This document shows positions 7,472-15,078 of a stretch of 22,283 bases of DNA, piece by piece (the stretch's first letter is position 1; each line of letters opens with the position of its first letter). This DNA comes from Prevotellaceae bacterium. GTDB lineage: Bacteria; Bacteroidota; Bacteroidia; Bacteroidales; Bacteroidaceae. The notes beneath the pieces were generated by a model. The model was given only the letters and a program-made list of their open reading frames with translations, did not search any database and was not told the origin of the DNA. The DNA is taken from positions 1-22,283 of the forward strand of contig JAFLUV010000013.1 in the NCBI GenBank assembly GCA_022508635.1, read 5' to 3'. Position numbers and translations under genes: made by a program.

Positions 7472-8983
7472 TCATAGGCTTTCCAGGAACTTGATGAGCG
7501 CCGATCGATCGTCTTTCTGCATCCTGGCGAAGAGGTTCTTGCTCGCCTCTCCCTCTCCGCCGTGCCACATGATGGCCTCTGTCAGGTTGCGGGCGCGTCC
7601 GTCATGCAGGAAATAAGTGTGCGCATTGACCCTCTCCTGCAGGCCTATGCCCCATAGCGGCGTGGTGCGCCACTCATTGCCGCGCGCCAGCCCACTAACG
7701 TAGTTGTCATTCAGTCCTACGCCCATAATCTCGCTTCCCATGTCGTGAAGCAGATAGTCGCTATAGGGGTGTATGGTTTGTCCACCCAGCCAGGGGAGCT
7801 CCGTGCCATTAAGCAGTGTTGCACCGCGCGGACGGGTATGGAGCGTGGTGACATGGCAGAGGTGGCACCTGGCCTCGTAGAACTTCTGCTCGCCGATGGC
7901 CGTCAGTTCCCGCTCCGTAATGGTGCGTCCCTGATAGGCAGCCGGCTGTCTCGTGCTGCCCAGTCGCCGCGCAGGAACACCCAAGCCGTGCAGGTAGAAG
8001 TCCACATCCTCCATGTCCTCGGTCGTAACATCAAGCTGGTCGTAGAACAACCCCATCATCGAACCTTCCTGCATCTGCACCTGACCCTCGCACACCTCTT
8101 CCGGATAGCGGCTATTCGTCGCCCCCATGTCCGAGGAGAAACCCAGCTCCACCGTCAGGTCGGCATGCTGTGCCTTATTGCCCGAGAGCCCCAGCTGCAG
8201 GACACCACGCTCCACGACATAGTTGCACCGGCCACTGATGCCGTACTCTGGATAGTCGGACTTCGCCGCAAGCTGTTCTATCTCGTTGCGATCCAGAGCC
8301 ATCATCTGCCCCATGCCGACATGTCTCAAGGGAATGCGAACGGTACAAAAAAGATCCTCAGGCCTGATGTCCTCGTCCGTATCGCGGTATTTGGGCTTAT
8401 ACCACTCGGTAATGGTATACTCGGGATAGACCAGGCTGTAAGGCTCCCCGTCGGGGAAAGTAAACTGCTGCTCGTGCCAGCGGCACTCTAACTTCCCCTC
8501 TGCAGTTACGCCATAGATACCCTGATCGTGAAGCACACGCCCGTAGTTCTGGAAGAAAGCACCGTTCTTGCGGGTGATGTAGACCAGCATAGAGCTGAAA
8601 CCGTATGCCCCAGAGCCGAAGACCGGCGTACCGTCCGCATCCATGCCCGTCTGAGTCCACAGGGCAGGCTTCGTCCGTCCAGCATTGCGGTGGCACGAGC
8701 CGCAGGAGTAGCCCGCATAGACAGGGCCGAGGCCAGCCTTCTGCGTCAGCACGTCATCGTAGAGACCGTCACCATTGACGAAGCGGCGTGAGTTAGCCTT
8801 AATGTTCTCCACCCACGGCGCATTCGTATCATAAGCGAACGACGAATTGATGAATACCGTACTACTGCCAGCACTCAGGGCATAGCCACTGGGCACGTCG
8901 AAATCCTCAGCACTAAAGCAGTCATCCTCCCTATTGCAAGCAGCAAGAAAGAGAAACACCAGAAGCAAGAGATGCTTGTTCAT
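7472..8983 (-). CDS. Di-heme c-type oxidoreductase lipoprotein (DUF1111 family)
   Basis: 503 residues from the ATG at 8983, chosen because it opens a perfect lipoprotein signal (MNKHLLLLVFLFLAAC, C16); an in-frame ATG at 9073 would place a polar extension before it and overlap the imelysin gene. Two heme-c motifs are visible, CGSCH (94-98) and CHLCH (373-377), the layout of the DUF1111/di-heme oxidoreductase family, which is distantly related to MauG and bacterial cytochrome c peroxidases. The C-terminal signature includes TPLWGIGLQERVNAHTYFLH, then DGRARNLTEAIMWHGGE. Homologues in other bacteria sit beside imelysin genes in iron-regulated clusters. Here it starts 22 nt after the imelysin stop, so translational or transcriptional coupling is likely. 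Probable role: envelope electron transfer associated with iron acquisition. Confidence 0.9.
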   Translation of the reverse strand: MNKHLLLLVFLFLAACNREDDCFSAEDFDVPSGYALSAGSSTVFINSSFAYDTNAPWVENIKANSRRFVNGDGLYDDVLTQKAGLGPVYAGYSCGSCHRNAGRTKPALWTQTGMDADGTPVFGSGAYGFSSMLVYITRKNGAFFQNYGRVLHDQGIYGVTAEGKLECRWHEQQFTFPDGEPYSLVYPEYTITEWYKPKYRDTDEDIRPEDLFCTVRIPLRHVGMGQMMALDRNEIEQLAAKSDYPEYGISGRCNYVVERGVLQLGLSGNKAQHADLTVELGFSSDMGATNSRYPEEVCEGQVQMQEGSMMGLFYDQLDVTTEDMEDVDFYLHGLGVPARRLGSTRQPAAYQGRTITERELTAIGEQKFYEARCHLCHVTTLHTRPRGATLLNGTELPWLGGQTIHPYSDYLLHDMGSEIMGVGLNDNYVSGLARGNEWRTTPLWGIGLQERVNAHTYFLHDGRARNLTEAIMWHGGEGEASKNLFARMQKDDRSALIKFLESL

Positions 8984-9005
8984 TGTCTGTAAGGCCTGTG
9001 AAAGA

Positions 9006-10241
9006 CTATTGCTTTTCGACAGTTCTCGGCTGCCCGTTCTTAAAGAGCAGGAACTCCAGAGTATGGAAGCCACGGATGCTCTGCGCCTCGGCTATCTCTT
9101 CTGCACGCTTGCTCATGTCGCCGTTCTCGTCTTCCCCCTCGTAGTCACCATCCCACTCCATGCCGGAGAAATCTCCGCTGGAGAGCACGTTCTTGATAGC
9201 ATCCTGGTCAAGAGGCCAGGAATCCATATTGGGATCAAGGCCAAGCTCATCAACAGGGCCGAAAAGGAAAGCCTCGCTCATCTCCCAAGGCTGACGGGCT
9301 GTCATCCAAGCCCCTGCCGCTGCCTCGAAGGTAGCATCGGACGGACTTGCTTTCAACTGCTGCACGGCAGTGTGAAGAGCAGTGTTGGCATCGGCAAGCT
9401 CCTTATAGGTGGGCAGCACGACAATATCAACATAGTCAGCCACGATGCTCTTCATCTCCTCCTCATCCTCAATGTTCTCGACCTCGACCTTGAGTGTCCT
9501 GAGAACGCTCTTTAATTTGTCACAAGCCTCCATCGCAGTAAGGACGGAAGGATTACCGATATGGCTGCGGAAAGGAGCTGCCATGCTTTCAATGGCAGTA
9601 ATGGCAGCGATAATGCTATTGTTGACGTTGCTGGTAAGTTCCGGTTGCATGCCTTTGAAGAATGCAGCAATGCTGTGACTGCCCTGCTTGCCGTTGTAAG
9701 TGCAATTGAAAGCATTCTGGATGGAACGAATGTTGTTGGCATAGTCCTGAATAGAATGATAGCTGTACCAGGACTCAACAGCGTAGACAGCCTCAGTGTA
9801 GAGTCGCTTCTCCCACTTATCCCGCGGGTCACCGATCTTGCTTTCGCCCACTTCATTGGCAATGTCAATGCAGCCGTCAAGAATTTGTTCTATGCAGTTG
9901 TTGTAGCTGCGATAGGCACCCCGTGCCTCCTTGAAGGTCGCCGAGAAAGGCTCTCCGTCGTTATACCCTTTCTCCCAAGCCTTGTAAAGCGTCTCTGCAT
10001 CGGTTTTCAAATGCATGGACACAGCTTCTGCATAACTGACCCAATTCGCCTGATACAAGGGATTGTTATAGTCAGCATCAGTCTCCTGAATAGTGACCCT
10101 GGGATCGTCCGTACCTTCAGGCATCGTGGTTTCCATGCCATTATTGCCTCCATCCTTCGGCCCGTCATCGTCACTATTATTGCAAGAGGTGACTGTTACT
10201 GCAAATCCTATAAAAACAAGGGTAAGAATTTTCTTTTTCAT
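9006..10241 (-). CDS. Imelysin-family lipoprotein, circularly permuted type
   Basis: 411 residues from the ATG at 10241. An ATG at 10247 is two codons further upstream, and the longest frame (10337) would overlap the porin gene and lacks a signal at its start. The lipobox is VTSC (C20), followed by an acidic Asp/Gly-rich linker and an all-helical protein. The imelysin landmarks EAFLFGP (323-329), SWPLD (341-345) and GFHTLE (GxHxxE, 391-396) are all at the C-terminal end. In canonical imelysins they are in the first half, so the two four-helix bundles are in swapped order, as reported for the Bacteroides ovatus structure. Despite the old M75 peptidase name, the family is linked to iron uptake. 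It lies between the first porin and the di-heme oxidoreductase. Confidence 0.9.
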   Translation of the reverse strand: MKKKILTLVFIGFAVTVTSCNNSDDDGPKDGGNNGMETTMPEGTDDPRVTIQETDADYNNPLYQANWVSYAEAVSMHLKTDAETLYKAWEKGYNDGEPFSATFKEARGAYRSYNNCIEQILDGCIDIANEVGESKIGDPRDKWEKRLYTEAVYAVESWYSYHSIQDYANNIRSIQNAFNCTYNGKQGSHSIAAFFKGMQPELTSNVNNSIIAAITAIESMAAPFRSHIGNPSVLTAMEACDKLKSVLRTLKVEVENIEDEEEMKSIVADYVDIVVLPTYKELADANTALHTAVQQLKASPSDATFEAAAGAWMTARQPWEMSEAFLFGPVDELGLDPNMDSWPLDQDAIKNVLSSGDFSGMEWDGDYEGEDENGDMSKRAEEIAEAQSIRGFHTLEFLLFKNGQPRTVEKQ

Positions 10242-10290
10242 AATCATTTGAGATTTTATATTATTAGTCGGTTGCTCGATTTTTGTGTTA

Positions 10291-11652
10291 TTACAGGCGT
10301 TGCTGCAAGCCGTGCATGTTGGCTTGCTTTGCAGCACGCTTTTCGCGGATGCGTGCCGCGGTATGGTCAGTGAAGAACCAACTGGTAAATGCTACACCCA
10401 AGGCAAACTCGTTTTCACTATTGTAGTGTCCGCCACCTATGCGACGTGTCGTGTAATCAGCCTTGACGACAATCCATGGTATGGGACGGTAGTTAATACC
10501 TGCCGTCCACATAGAAGTCTTAAGGCGAGCATCCATTGTCTGCATGGCCTCGCCGACCTCCTGGGCATTGTAGTATTCATAGCGCACGAAGGGGATGAGG
10601 TCTGGCATCCTCTTCACCGAGATAATGTTCCTGAGACGCAAGCCACCCTCTATGCCGTAACTGACAGCCTTGCTTGCGATGGGAGTTGTCTTGCTGTAGG
10701 GGCTGCTGTTGCTCTGACGGCGGTTACGTGCACTGAGCTGTGTGCTATTGCCCACCTTACCGCACAATATATTGCCGCGTATGATGGCATAACGATGTTG
10801 GTACTTTGCATCGACACTCCAAAGATTGACCGGGACATTGAAGCTATAGGTAGTAGGCTTGTCGGCATTCGATGCCGCATCCTGACAATGATACCAGCTC
10901 GCTCCAAGGCGCAACCCCGGAACACCGGTATAATTGATACGTACCACGTAACCAGGTGAGGTGAAGTTATCCGTCTCAAAGAAACCCTGCTTTCCTTTCT
11001 TGACCCAATTGTTGCGGTCGAAGCCGTTTGCATTGAGTCCTGCTACAATCTGTGTTTCCCAGCTGAAGGATGCCCAGCGACGCCCCACCTGCCCAAAGAA
11101 ACTGAGGCCAGTCTCATGCCAAGTGTTAGGAACAATACTTGTCTCGCCCTCAGGGCGCACGGTACCGAAAAAGTTAATAGGTTCATGCTGCATGTTGTTT
11201 AGTCCAACAGGCACAATGAAGTGTCCTACGCGTACATTAAAGTATTGGTTGAGATGGTAGGTAAAGTGGAACTGCTCAATGGCAACCTCGCCACCCTTCT
11301 CCACCTCTGTCTCATACTCACCGTTCTCCGAGTTCTCTATCTCGTATGCCATGCCCGTGCCACCACTCTCAAACTCCACTTCCAGGCCAATGTTCCAGTG
11401 ACGACCGAACTTATAGTCGCCTGCAAGCACGAGACGCGGGATGGCAATAGTATTGCGACGCAGGCGTGTATTGCCCTCGCTGCCACCGTAGAAGCGGTTT
11501 GTGCCATAGTCTTTGAAAGCTGCAACCATCTCACCATATCCACCGATACGGTAGCGGTCGTAGGAGTCAATTTCAGTAGAGTCTGTGTTCCACTGTGCCG
11601 AGGCTGTACCTGCCCAAAGAAGCATAAACGCAGTAAGAATGTTTTTGTCCAT
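10291..11652 (-). CDS. Outer-membrane porin, Porin_O_P-like, with C-terminal extension
   Basis: 453-residue beta-barrel porin and first gene of the envelope module. The signal peptide MDKNILTAFMLLWAGTASA is cleaved before Q20. The mature protein has RIGGYGEMVAAF, FNVRVGHFIVPVGLNNMQHEP and repeated amphipathic strands typical of Porin_O_P proteins. The barrel should end at VAFTSWFF, an aromatic C-terminus, but the frame continues for about 22 residues (to MHGLQQRL) with Arg/Lys-rich sequence. A TGA lies out of frame 2 nt after the FF codons (10367-10369), so a small insertion or deletion may have extended the ORF. Transcription probably starts at the promoter at 11715-11745, shared with the divergent regulator's intergenic region. 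The 49-nt gap to the imelysin gene supports an operon. Confidence 0.82.
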   Translation of the reverse strand: MDKNILTAFMLLWAGTASAQWNTDSTEIDSYDRYRIGGYGEMVAAFKDYGTNRFYGGSEGNTRLRRNTIAIPRLVLAGDYKFGRHWNIGLEVEFESGGTGMAYEIENSENGEYETEVEKGGEVAIEQFHFTYHLNQYFNVRVGHFIVPVGLNNMQHEPINFFGTVRPEGETSIVPNTWHETGLSFFGQVGRRWASFSWETQIVAGLNANGFDRNNWVKKGKQGFFETDNFTSPGYVVRINYTGVPGLRLGASWYHCQDAASNADKPTTYSFNVPVNLWSVDAKYQHRYAIIRGNILCGKVGNSTQLSARNRRQSNSSPYSKTTPIASKAVSYGIEGGLRLRNIISVKRMPDLIPFVRYEYYNAQEVGEAMQTMDARLKTSMWTAGINYRPIPWIVVKADYTTRRIGGGHYNSENEFALGVAFTSWFFTDHTAARIREKRAAKQANMHGLQQRL

Positions 11653-11714
11653 GATTTTTAAGGTTTCCTATGTTTTTCCCTGCTTTTGCAAGTTGTCCTT
11701 TTGTTTTTCGGCGG

Positions 11715-11745
11715 CAAAGGTATTGCTACTTTTCGTTTCCCGCAA
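11715..11745 (-). promoter_or_regulatory. Promoter of the porin-imelysin-cytochrome module
   Basis: The minus-strand -7 box TACCTTTG (11715-11722) fits TAnnTTTG exactly. TTGC at 11742-11745 lies 19 nt upstream at the -33 position (partial match to TTTG). The -7 box is about 62 nt before the porin ATG. A 7-bp inverted repeat overlaps both boxes (see the separate entry). Confidence 0.65.
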
Positions 11746-11748
11746 TAC
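11720..11748. promoter_or_regulatory. Candidate operator: 7-bp inverted repeat over the module promoter
   Basis: GTATTGC (11720-11726) and GCAATAC (11742-11748) are perfect inverted copies separated by 15 nt, so half-sites are 22 bp apart, about two helical turns and on the same DNA face. They overlap the -7 and -33 elements of the porin operon promoter. A repressor or activator dimer, possibly the divergent hemerythrin-LuxR protein, could bind here. A repeat of this size can occur by chance. Confidence 0.35.
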
Positions 11749-11842
11749 GCAAAAAATATGAAATTACCGCACGAGGTTCTCTCCCACGATACTTAATAAT
11801 GATGATTTTAGCCCGTCGCTGACCAAAAAAGCCATAGGCTTC

Positions 11843-11874
11843 TTTCTGCATGTCTGGTAAAAGTCGTAACTTTG
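11843..11874 (+). promoter_or_regulatory. Promoter of the hemerythrin-LuxR regulator
   Basis: The plus-strand -7 box TAACTTTG (11867-11874) matches TAnnTTTG. TTTC at 11843-11846 is a 3-of-4 match to the -33 box with a 20-nt spacer. The -7 box lies 56 nt before the ATG. A small hairpin (AAGCC-ATA-GGCTT, 11829-11841) is just upstream. The two divergent -7 boxes are about 150 bp apart. Confidence 0.65.
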
Positions 11875-11930
11875 CAGGAAGAAGAAAGGGGGAGGCTCAC
11901 ACACCTATTCCCTGCTAAAAGCACAGACAA

Positions 11931-12902
11931 ATGACCGAGAAATACCACGAATCAGACCCCATGAGCGATGTCATCAGCGATGACTACCGCATACTTCAAA
12001 TCATCAGTCGCTTCGGCATACGGCTTGGTTTCGGCGACCAGACCGTGGGAGCAACCTGTCGTGCCGCCGGTGTGGATGCGGGAACCTTTCTCACTGTAGT
12101 CAATTATGTGAAGGATGCTGCTCATGCACATATCAGCGAAATGGCAGAACAAATAAACCTCTCGGCACTCATTACCTACCTGAAAAACTCGCACAACTAC
12201 TTCGTAGACTTCCGTCTGCCAGGCATCCGCCGCAAACTGCTACAGGCTCTCGACCTTACAGCCGGGAACCGCATCCCCATGCTTATCCTGCGTTTTTATG
12301 ACGAATATGCACAAGAAGTAGAACGTCACATGACATTCGAGAACACACATGTACACCCATACGTCGAAACGTTGTTGCAGGGCAAGCTACCTGCCGATTC
12401 GTTTTCCAAGATAGAAGAACAGTACGACGACCAGCATGCCAGCATAGAAAAAAGCCTGTCCGAGCTCAAAAGCATCATCGTTAAGTACTATCCCAGCGAC
12501 AATAATGCGCAGCTCATGGGTGAAGTACTCATGGACATCTTCATGACAGAAGAGGATTTGCTTAGCCACTGTCATATGGAGGATACACTCTTTGCTGAAT
12601 GTGTCCGTCGTCTGGAGCACGAAGTGCGTAGTCAGGGCGGAAAAGTCATACAGGAAGAGTTGGAGGAAAAAACGGATTCTGCCAAAACTGGTGACCTGAG
12701 TGACCGCGAGAAAGAAATTATCGTGCAAGTAGTAAAAGGCCTTTCCAACAAGGAAATAGCTGAGACGCTTTTCATTTCCGTCAATACGGTCATGACACAC
12801 CGCCGCAACATCAGTCGCAAGCTACAAATACGCTCAGCATCTGGTCTGACAATTTATGCCATTGTGAACGGTTTAGTCAACCTCGACGATATCCAGCTAT
12901 GA
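11931..12902 (+). CDS. Hemerythrin (RIC/YtfE-like)-LuxR fusion transcriptional regulator
   Basis: 323-residue cytosolic regulator. Residues about 15-60 resemble the ScdA N-terminal domain of RIC/YtfE proteins (RILQIISRFGIRLGFGDQTV), but the usual Cys-Cys pair is absent. Residues about 80-230 form a hemerythrin-like four-helix bundle. Likely di-iron ligands, by alignment from memory to E. coli YtfE, are H88, H133/E137 (HMTFE), H169 (DDQHASIEKSL) and H213/E217 (HCHME); an equivalent of YtfE H105 is not evident. Residues about 256-318 are a LuxR/NarL-type HTH (LSDREKEIIVQVVKGLSNKE, then VNTVMTHRRNISRKL). No receiver domain is present, so the signal is probably iron, oxygen or NO rather than phosphorylation. 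It is divergent from the imelysin/cytochrome module, which makes that module its most likely target. Convergent with tsaE. Confidence 0.88.
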   Translation: MTEKYHESDPMSDVISDDYRILQIISRFGIRLGFGDQTVGATCRAAGVDAGTFLTVVNYVKDAAHAHISEMAEQINLSALITYLKNSHNYFVDFRLPGIRRKLLQALDLTAGNRIPMLILRFYDEYAQEVERHMTFENTHVHPYVETLLQGKLPADSFSKIEEQYDDQHASIEKSLSELKSIIVKYYPSDNNAQLMGEVLMDIFMTEEDLLSHCHMEDTLFAECVRRLEHEVRSQGGKVIQEELEEKTDSAKTGDLSDREKEIIVQVVKGLSNKEIAETLFISVNTVMTHRRNISRKLQIRSASGLTIYAIVNGLVNLDDIQL

Positions 12903-12906
12903 ACTC

Positions 12907-12935
12907 AAATTTCATACCCTTAGCGTATAAGATTT
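12907..12935. terminator. Possible bidirectional terminator between convergent genes
   Basis: AAATTTCATAC (12907-12917) pairs with GTATAAGATTT (12925-12935) with one wobble and one mismatch, around a 7-nt loop. It fills the 36-nt gap between the convergent regulator and tsaE stop codons. There is no long T-tract, so the call is tentative. Confidence 0.4.
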
Positions 12936-12938
12936 GTC

Positions 12939-13358
12939 TCAAGAAGTCAATGAAACAGCACGCGTACCATCCTCATTGATTTCAATGCGGACGCTGACGG
13001 TATCCTCTGGGAGCAGTTCCTCTATCATTTCTGGCCATTCAATAAAACAGGGCGAACCGCTGTAAAAGTATTCCTCGCAGCCAATGTCATAGGCTTCGCG
13101 CAGGCTCTTAATGCGATAGAAATCGAAATGGTAGACAGGCTTTCCACCAGTAGTAGCATACTCGTTGACAATGGCAAAAGTGGGCGACGTCACAACATCC
13201 TCCACGCCCATTACCTCACAGATGGTTTTGATAAACGTAGTCTTGCCTGCTCCCATCTTGCCATAGAAGGCAAAGACACTTCGGTCGTTCATTGCCTGGA
13301 CAAATTGCCTTGCTGCTGTAGTCAGTTCCTCGACAGAATGTATTGTTATCTGTATCAT
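12939..13358 (-). CDS. tsaE: tRNA threonylcarbamoyladenosine biosynthesis ATPase TsaE
   Basis: 139 residues, normal length for TsaE, the P-loop ATPase that works with TsaB/TsaD to add threonylcarbamoyl to A37 of ANN-decoding tRNAs. The Walker A motif GKMGAGKTT is at about 33-41, followed by TSPTFAIVNEY and YHFDFYRI, then CFIEWPEMIEELLP; all are hallmark segments of the family. It is the last gene of the minus-strand aroA-porW-porX run, 63 nt after porX, and ends 36 nt from the convergent regulator. Confidence 0.96.
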   Translation of the reverse strand: MIQITIHSVEELTTAARQFVQAMNDRSVFAFYGKMGAGKTTFIKTICEVMGVEDVVTSPTFAIVNEYATTGGKPVYHFDFYRIKSLREAYDIGCEEYFYSGSPCFIEWPEMIEELLPEDTVSVRIEINEDGTRAVSLTS

Positions 13359-13421
13359 TTCCTTATTTTTTCTAATCCTTGATTTTGTCCCTTAGTTTCC
13401 TGCTTCAGGCGGGGACTTTCC

Positions 13422-14969
13422 TCACCTCTTTTTTCCTCTCAACGTGACAAGCGGGATGAGCATCTCTTCCAAGCTGATGCCGCCATGCTGGAATGTGTCT
13501 TTATAGTACTGGACGTAATAGTTATAGTTATTGGGATAAGCAAAGAAATCGTCATGTGTAGCAAAGATATATGTCGTGCTAAGATTGGGACTCGGTAAGC
13601 CGGCAAGCTTAGGATTCTTTATCTCAAAGACCTCCTTGGGGTTGTAGGAAAGATTCTTGCCTAGCTTGTAACGCAGATTAGTATTGGTATTGCGATCGCC
13701 GATAACCTTAATGGGGTTATAACAGCGTATGCTACCATGGTCTGTGGTGAGCACCACGGTGCAATCCTGTGCCGCCAAGCTGCGGAAAAGGTTGCTCACG
13801 GCGGAATGTCGCAGCCAGCTCTGTGTGATACTGCGATAGGCAGCTTCGTTGCTGGCAAGCTCCCTGACCATAAGACTTTCTGTGCGAGCATGGCTTAGCA
13901 TGTCAATAAAGTTGAGTACAACGACGTTCAAGTCATTTTTCAACAATCCAGGTATCTGGGAGACGAACTTCTCAGCTGTTCCCGAGTGGTTTATCTTATG
14001 ATAGGAAAAGGTGTTCTTGCGTCGGTAGCGTTCAAGCTGTGTCTGTACTAATGGTGCCTCGTTCAGGTTCTTGCCTTCCTCACTGTCTTCGTCGACCCAA
14101 AGAGCCGGGAACATACGTGCGATGTCACTGGGCATCAAGCCGCTAAATATGGCATTACGTGCATACTGCGTTGCCGTAGGCAGAATGCTACAATAGAGAT
14201 TCTCCTCAACAGTAAAGCTATCAGCTATCTCCCCAAGCAGGACACGCCACTGGTCGTAACGGAAGTTGTCGATAAGAATAAGGAAGACTTTCTCGCCCTG
14301 ATCAAGCAGAGGAAAGATAGTGCGCTTGAAGATATCGGGACTCATGACAGGACGTTCGTTGTGATCCTCCATCCAGCGCGTGTAATTCTTGCGTATGAAC
14401 TTGGCAAACCCGGCATTAGCCTCACGGCGTTGCATGCTGAGCGTCTCTTGCATACCGCTTTCCGCCTCACTTAGCTGGAGCTCCCAGTAGGTAAGTCTCT
14501 TGTAGACATCCTTCCATTCGTCAATAGTAGATGCATCGTTTATGAGCAACCCCAGACGCGAGAAATCCTGTTGATAATTCGACTGAGTGTGTTCCGTGAC
14601 AATTTCCTTCTGTTGTATGTTCTTTTTCAGAGTCAACAATATCTGTGTGGGATTGACGGGCTTGATGAGGTAGTCAGCGATCTTGGCACCTATTGCCTGC
14701 TCCATAATATGTTCTTCCTCGCTTTTTGTGACCATCACAACAGGAGTGGCAGGTAAAAGTTCTTTCACGCGGTTCAGCGTTTCTAATCCGCTTAATCCAG
14801 GCATGTTCTCATCAAGTAGCACAAGATCGAACGCTTCTTCCCTACAACGATCAAGGGCATCGTAACCATTCGTCACGGTTTCCACCTGATAACCTTTTTT
14901 TTCGAGAAAAAGAATATGAGCTTTCAGAAGCTCTATCTCATCGTCGACCCAAAGCAATTTGTACGTCAT
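13422..14969 (-). CDS. porX: PorX: response regulator with PglZ/alkaline-phosphatase-like domain (T9SS)
   Basis: 515-residue cytosolic regulator of the type IX secretion system. Residues 1-120 are a receiver domain with the acidic pair D9/D10, phospho-acceptor D53 (LVLLDENMPG), T81 and K103 (LIKP). A helical linker follows, then a PglZ domain of the alkaline phosphatase superfamily (about 205-510) with probable metal and catalytic residues in LIDNFRYDQW (D234), LPTATQYARN (T265/T267), NFIDMLSH (D356, H360), TTDHGS (D410, H411) and HGG (H495). In Porphyromonas and Flavobacterium, PorX with the histidine kinase PorY controls T9SS gene expression or gliding. No PorY gene is in the window. It lies directly downstream of porW (109-nt gap with a purine-rich stretch before the ATG). 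Confidence 0.95.
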   Translation of the reverse strand: MTYKLLWVDDEIELLKAHILFLEKKGYQVETVTNGYDALDRCREEAFDLVLLDENMPGLSGLETLNRVKELLPATPVVMVTKSEEEHIMEQAIGAKIADYLIKPVNPTQILLTLKKNIQQKEIVTEHTQSNYQQDFSRLGLLINDASTIDEWKDVYKRLTYWELQLSEAESGMQETLSMQRREANAGFAKFIRKNYTRWMEDHNERPVMSPDIFKRTIFPLLDQGEKVFLILIDNFRYDQWRVLLGEIADSFTVEENLYCSILPTATQYARNAIFSGLMPSDIARMFPALWVDEDSEEGKNLNEAPLVQTQLERYRRKNTFSYHKINHSGTAEKFVSQIPGLLKNDLNVVVLNFIDMLSHARTESLMVRELASNEAAYRSITQSWLRHSAVSNLFRSLAAQDCTVVLTTDHGSIRCYNPIKVIGDRNTNTNLRYKLGKNLSYNPKEVFEIKNPKLAGLPSPNLSTTYIFATHDDFFAYPNNYNYYVQYYKDTFQHGGISLEEMLIPLVTLRGKKR

Positions 14970-15078
14970 ATATCAATCCCTCTCCCTAATCCTCTCTCAA
15001 AAAAGGAGGCAACTGCAAGCAGGGGTATGGCAGTTTCAATTAATAGTCCAGTCTCTCTCCATCCGTATGAACGACCTC

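Noticed and set aside
8984..9073. Upstream ATG extension of the di-heme protein
   Set aside because: It would put 30 polar residues before a perfect lipoprotein signal and overlap the imelysin gene.
10248..10337. Upstream ATG extension of the imelysin gene
   Set aside because: It overlaps the porin gene's 3' end and hides the signal peptide; the ATG at 10241 (or 10247) fits.
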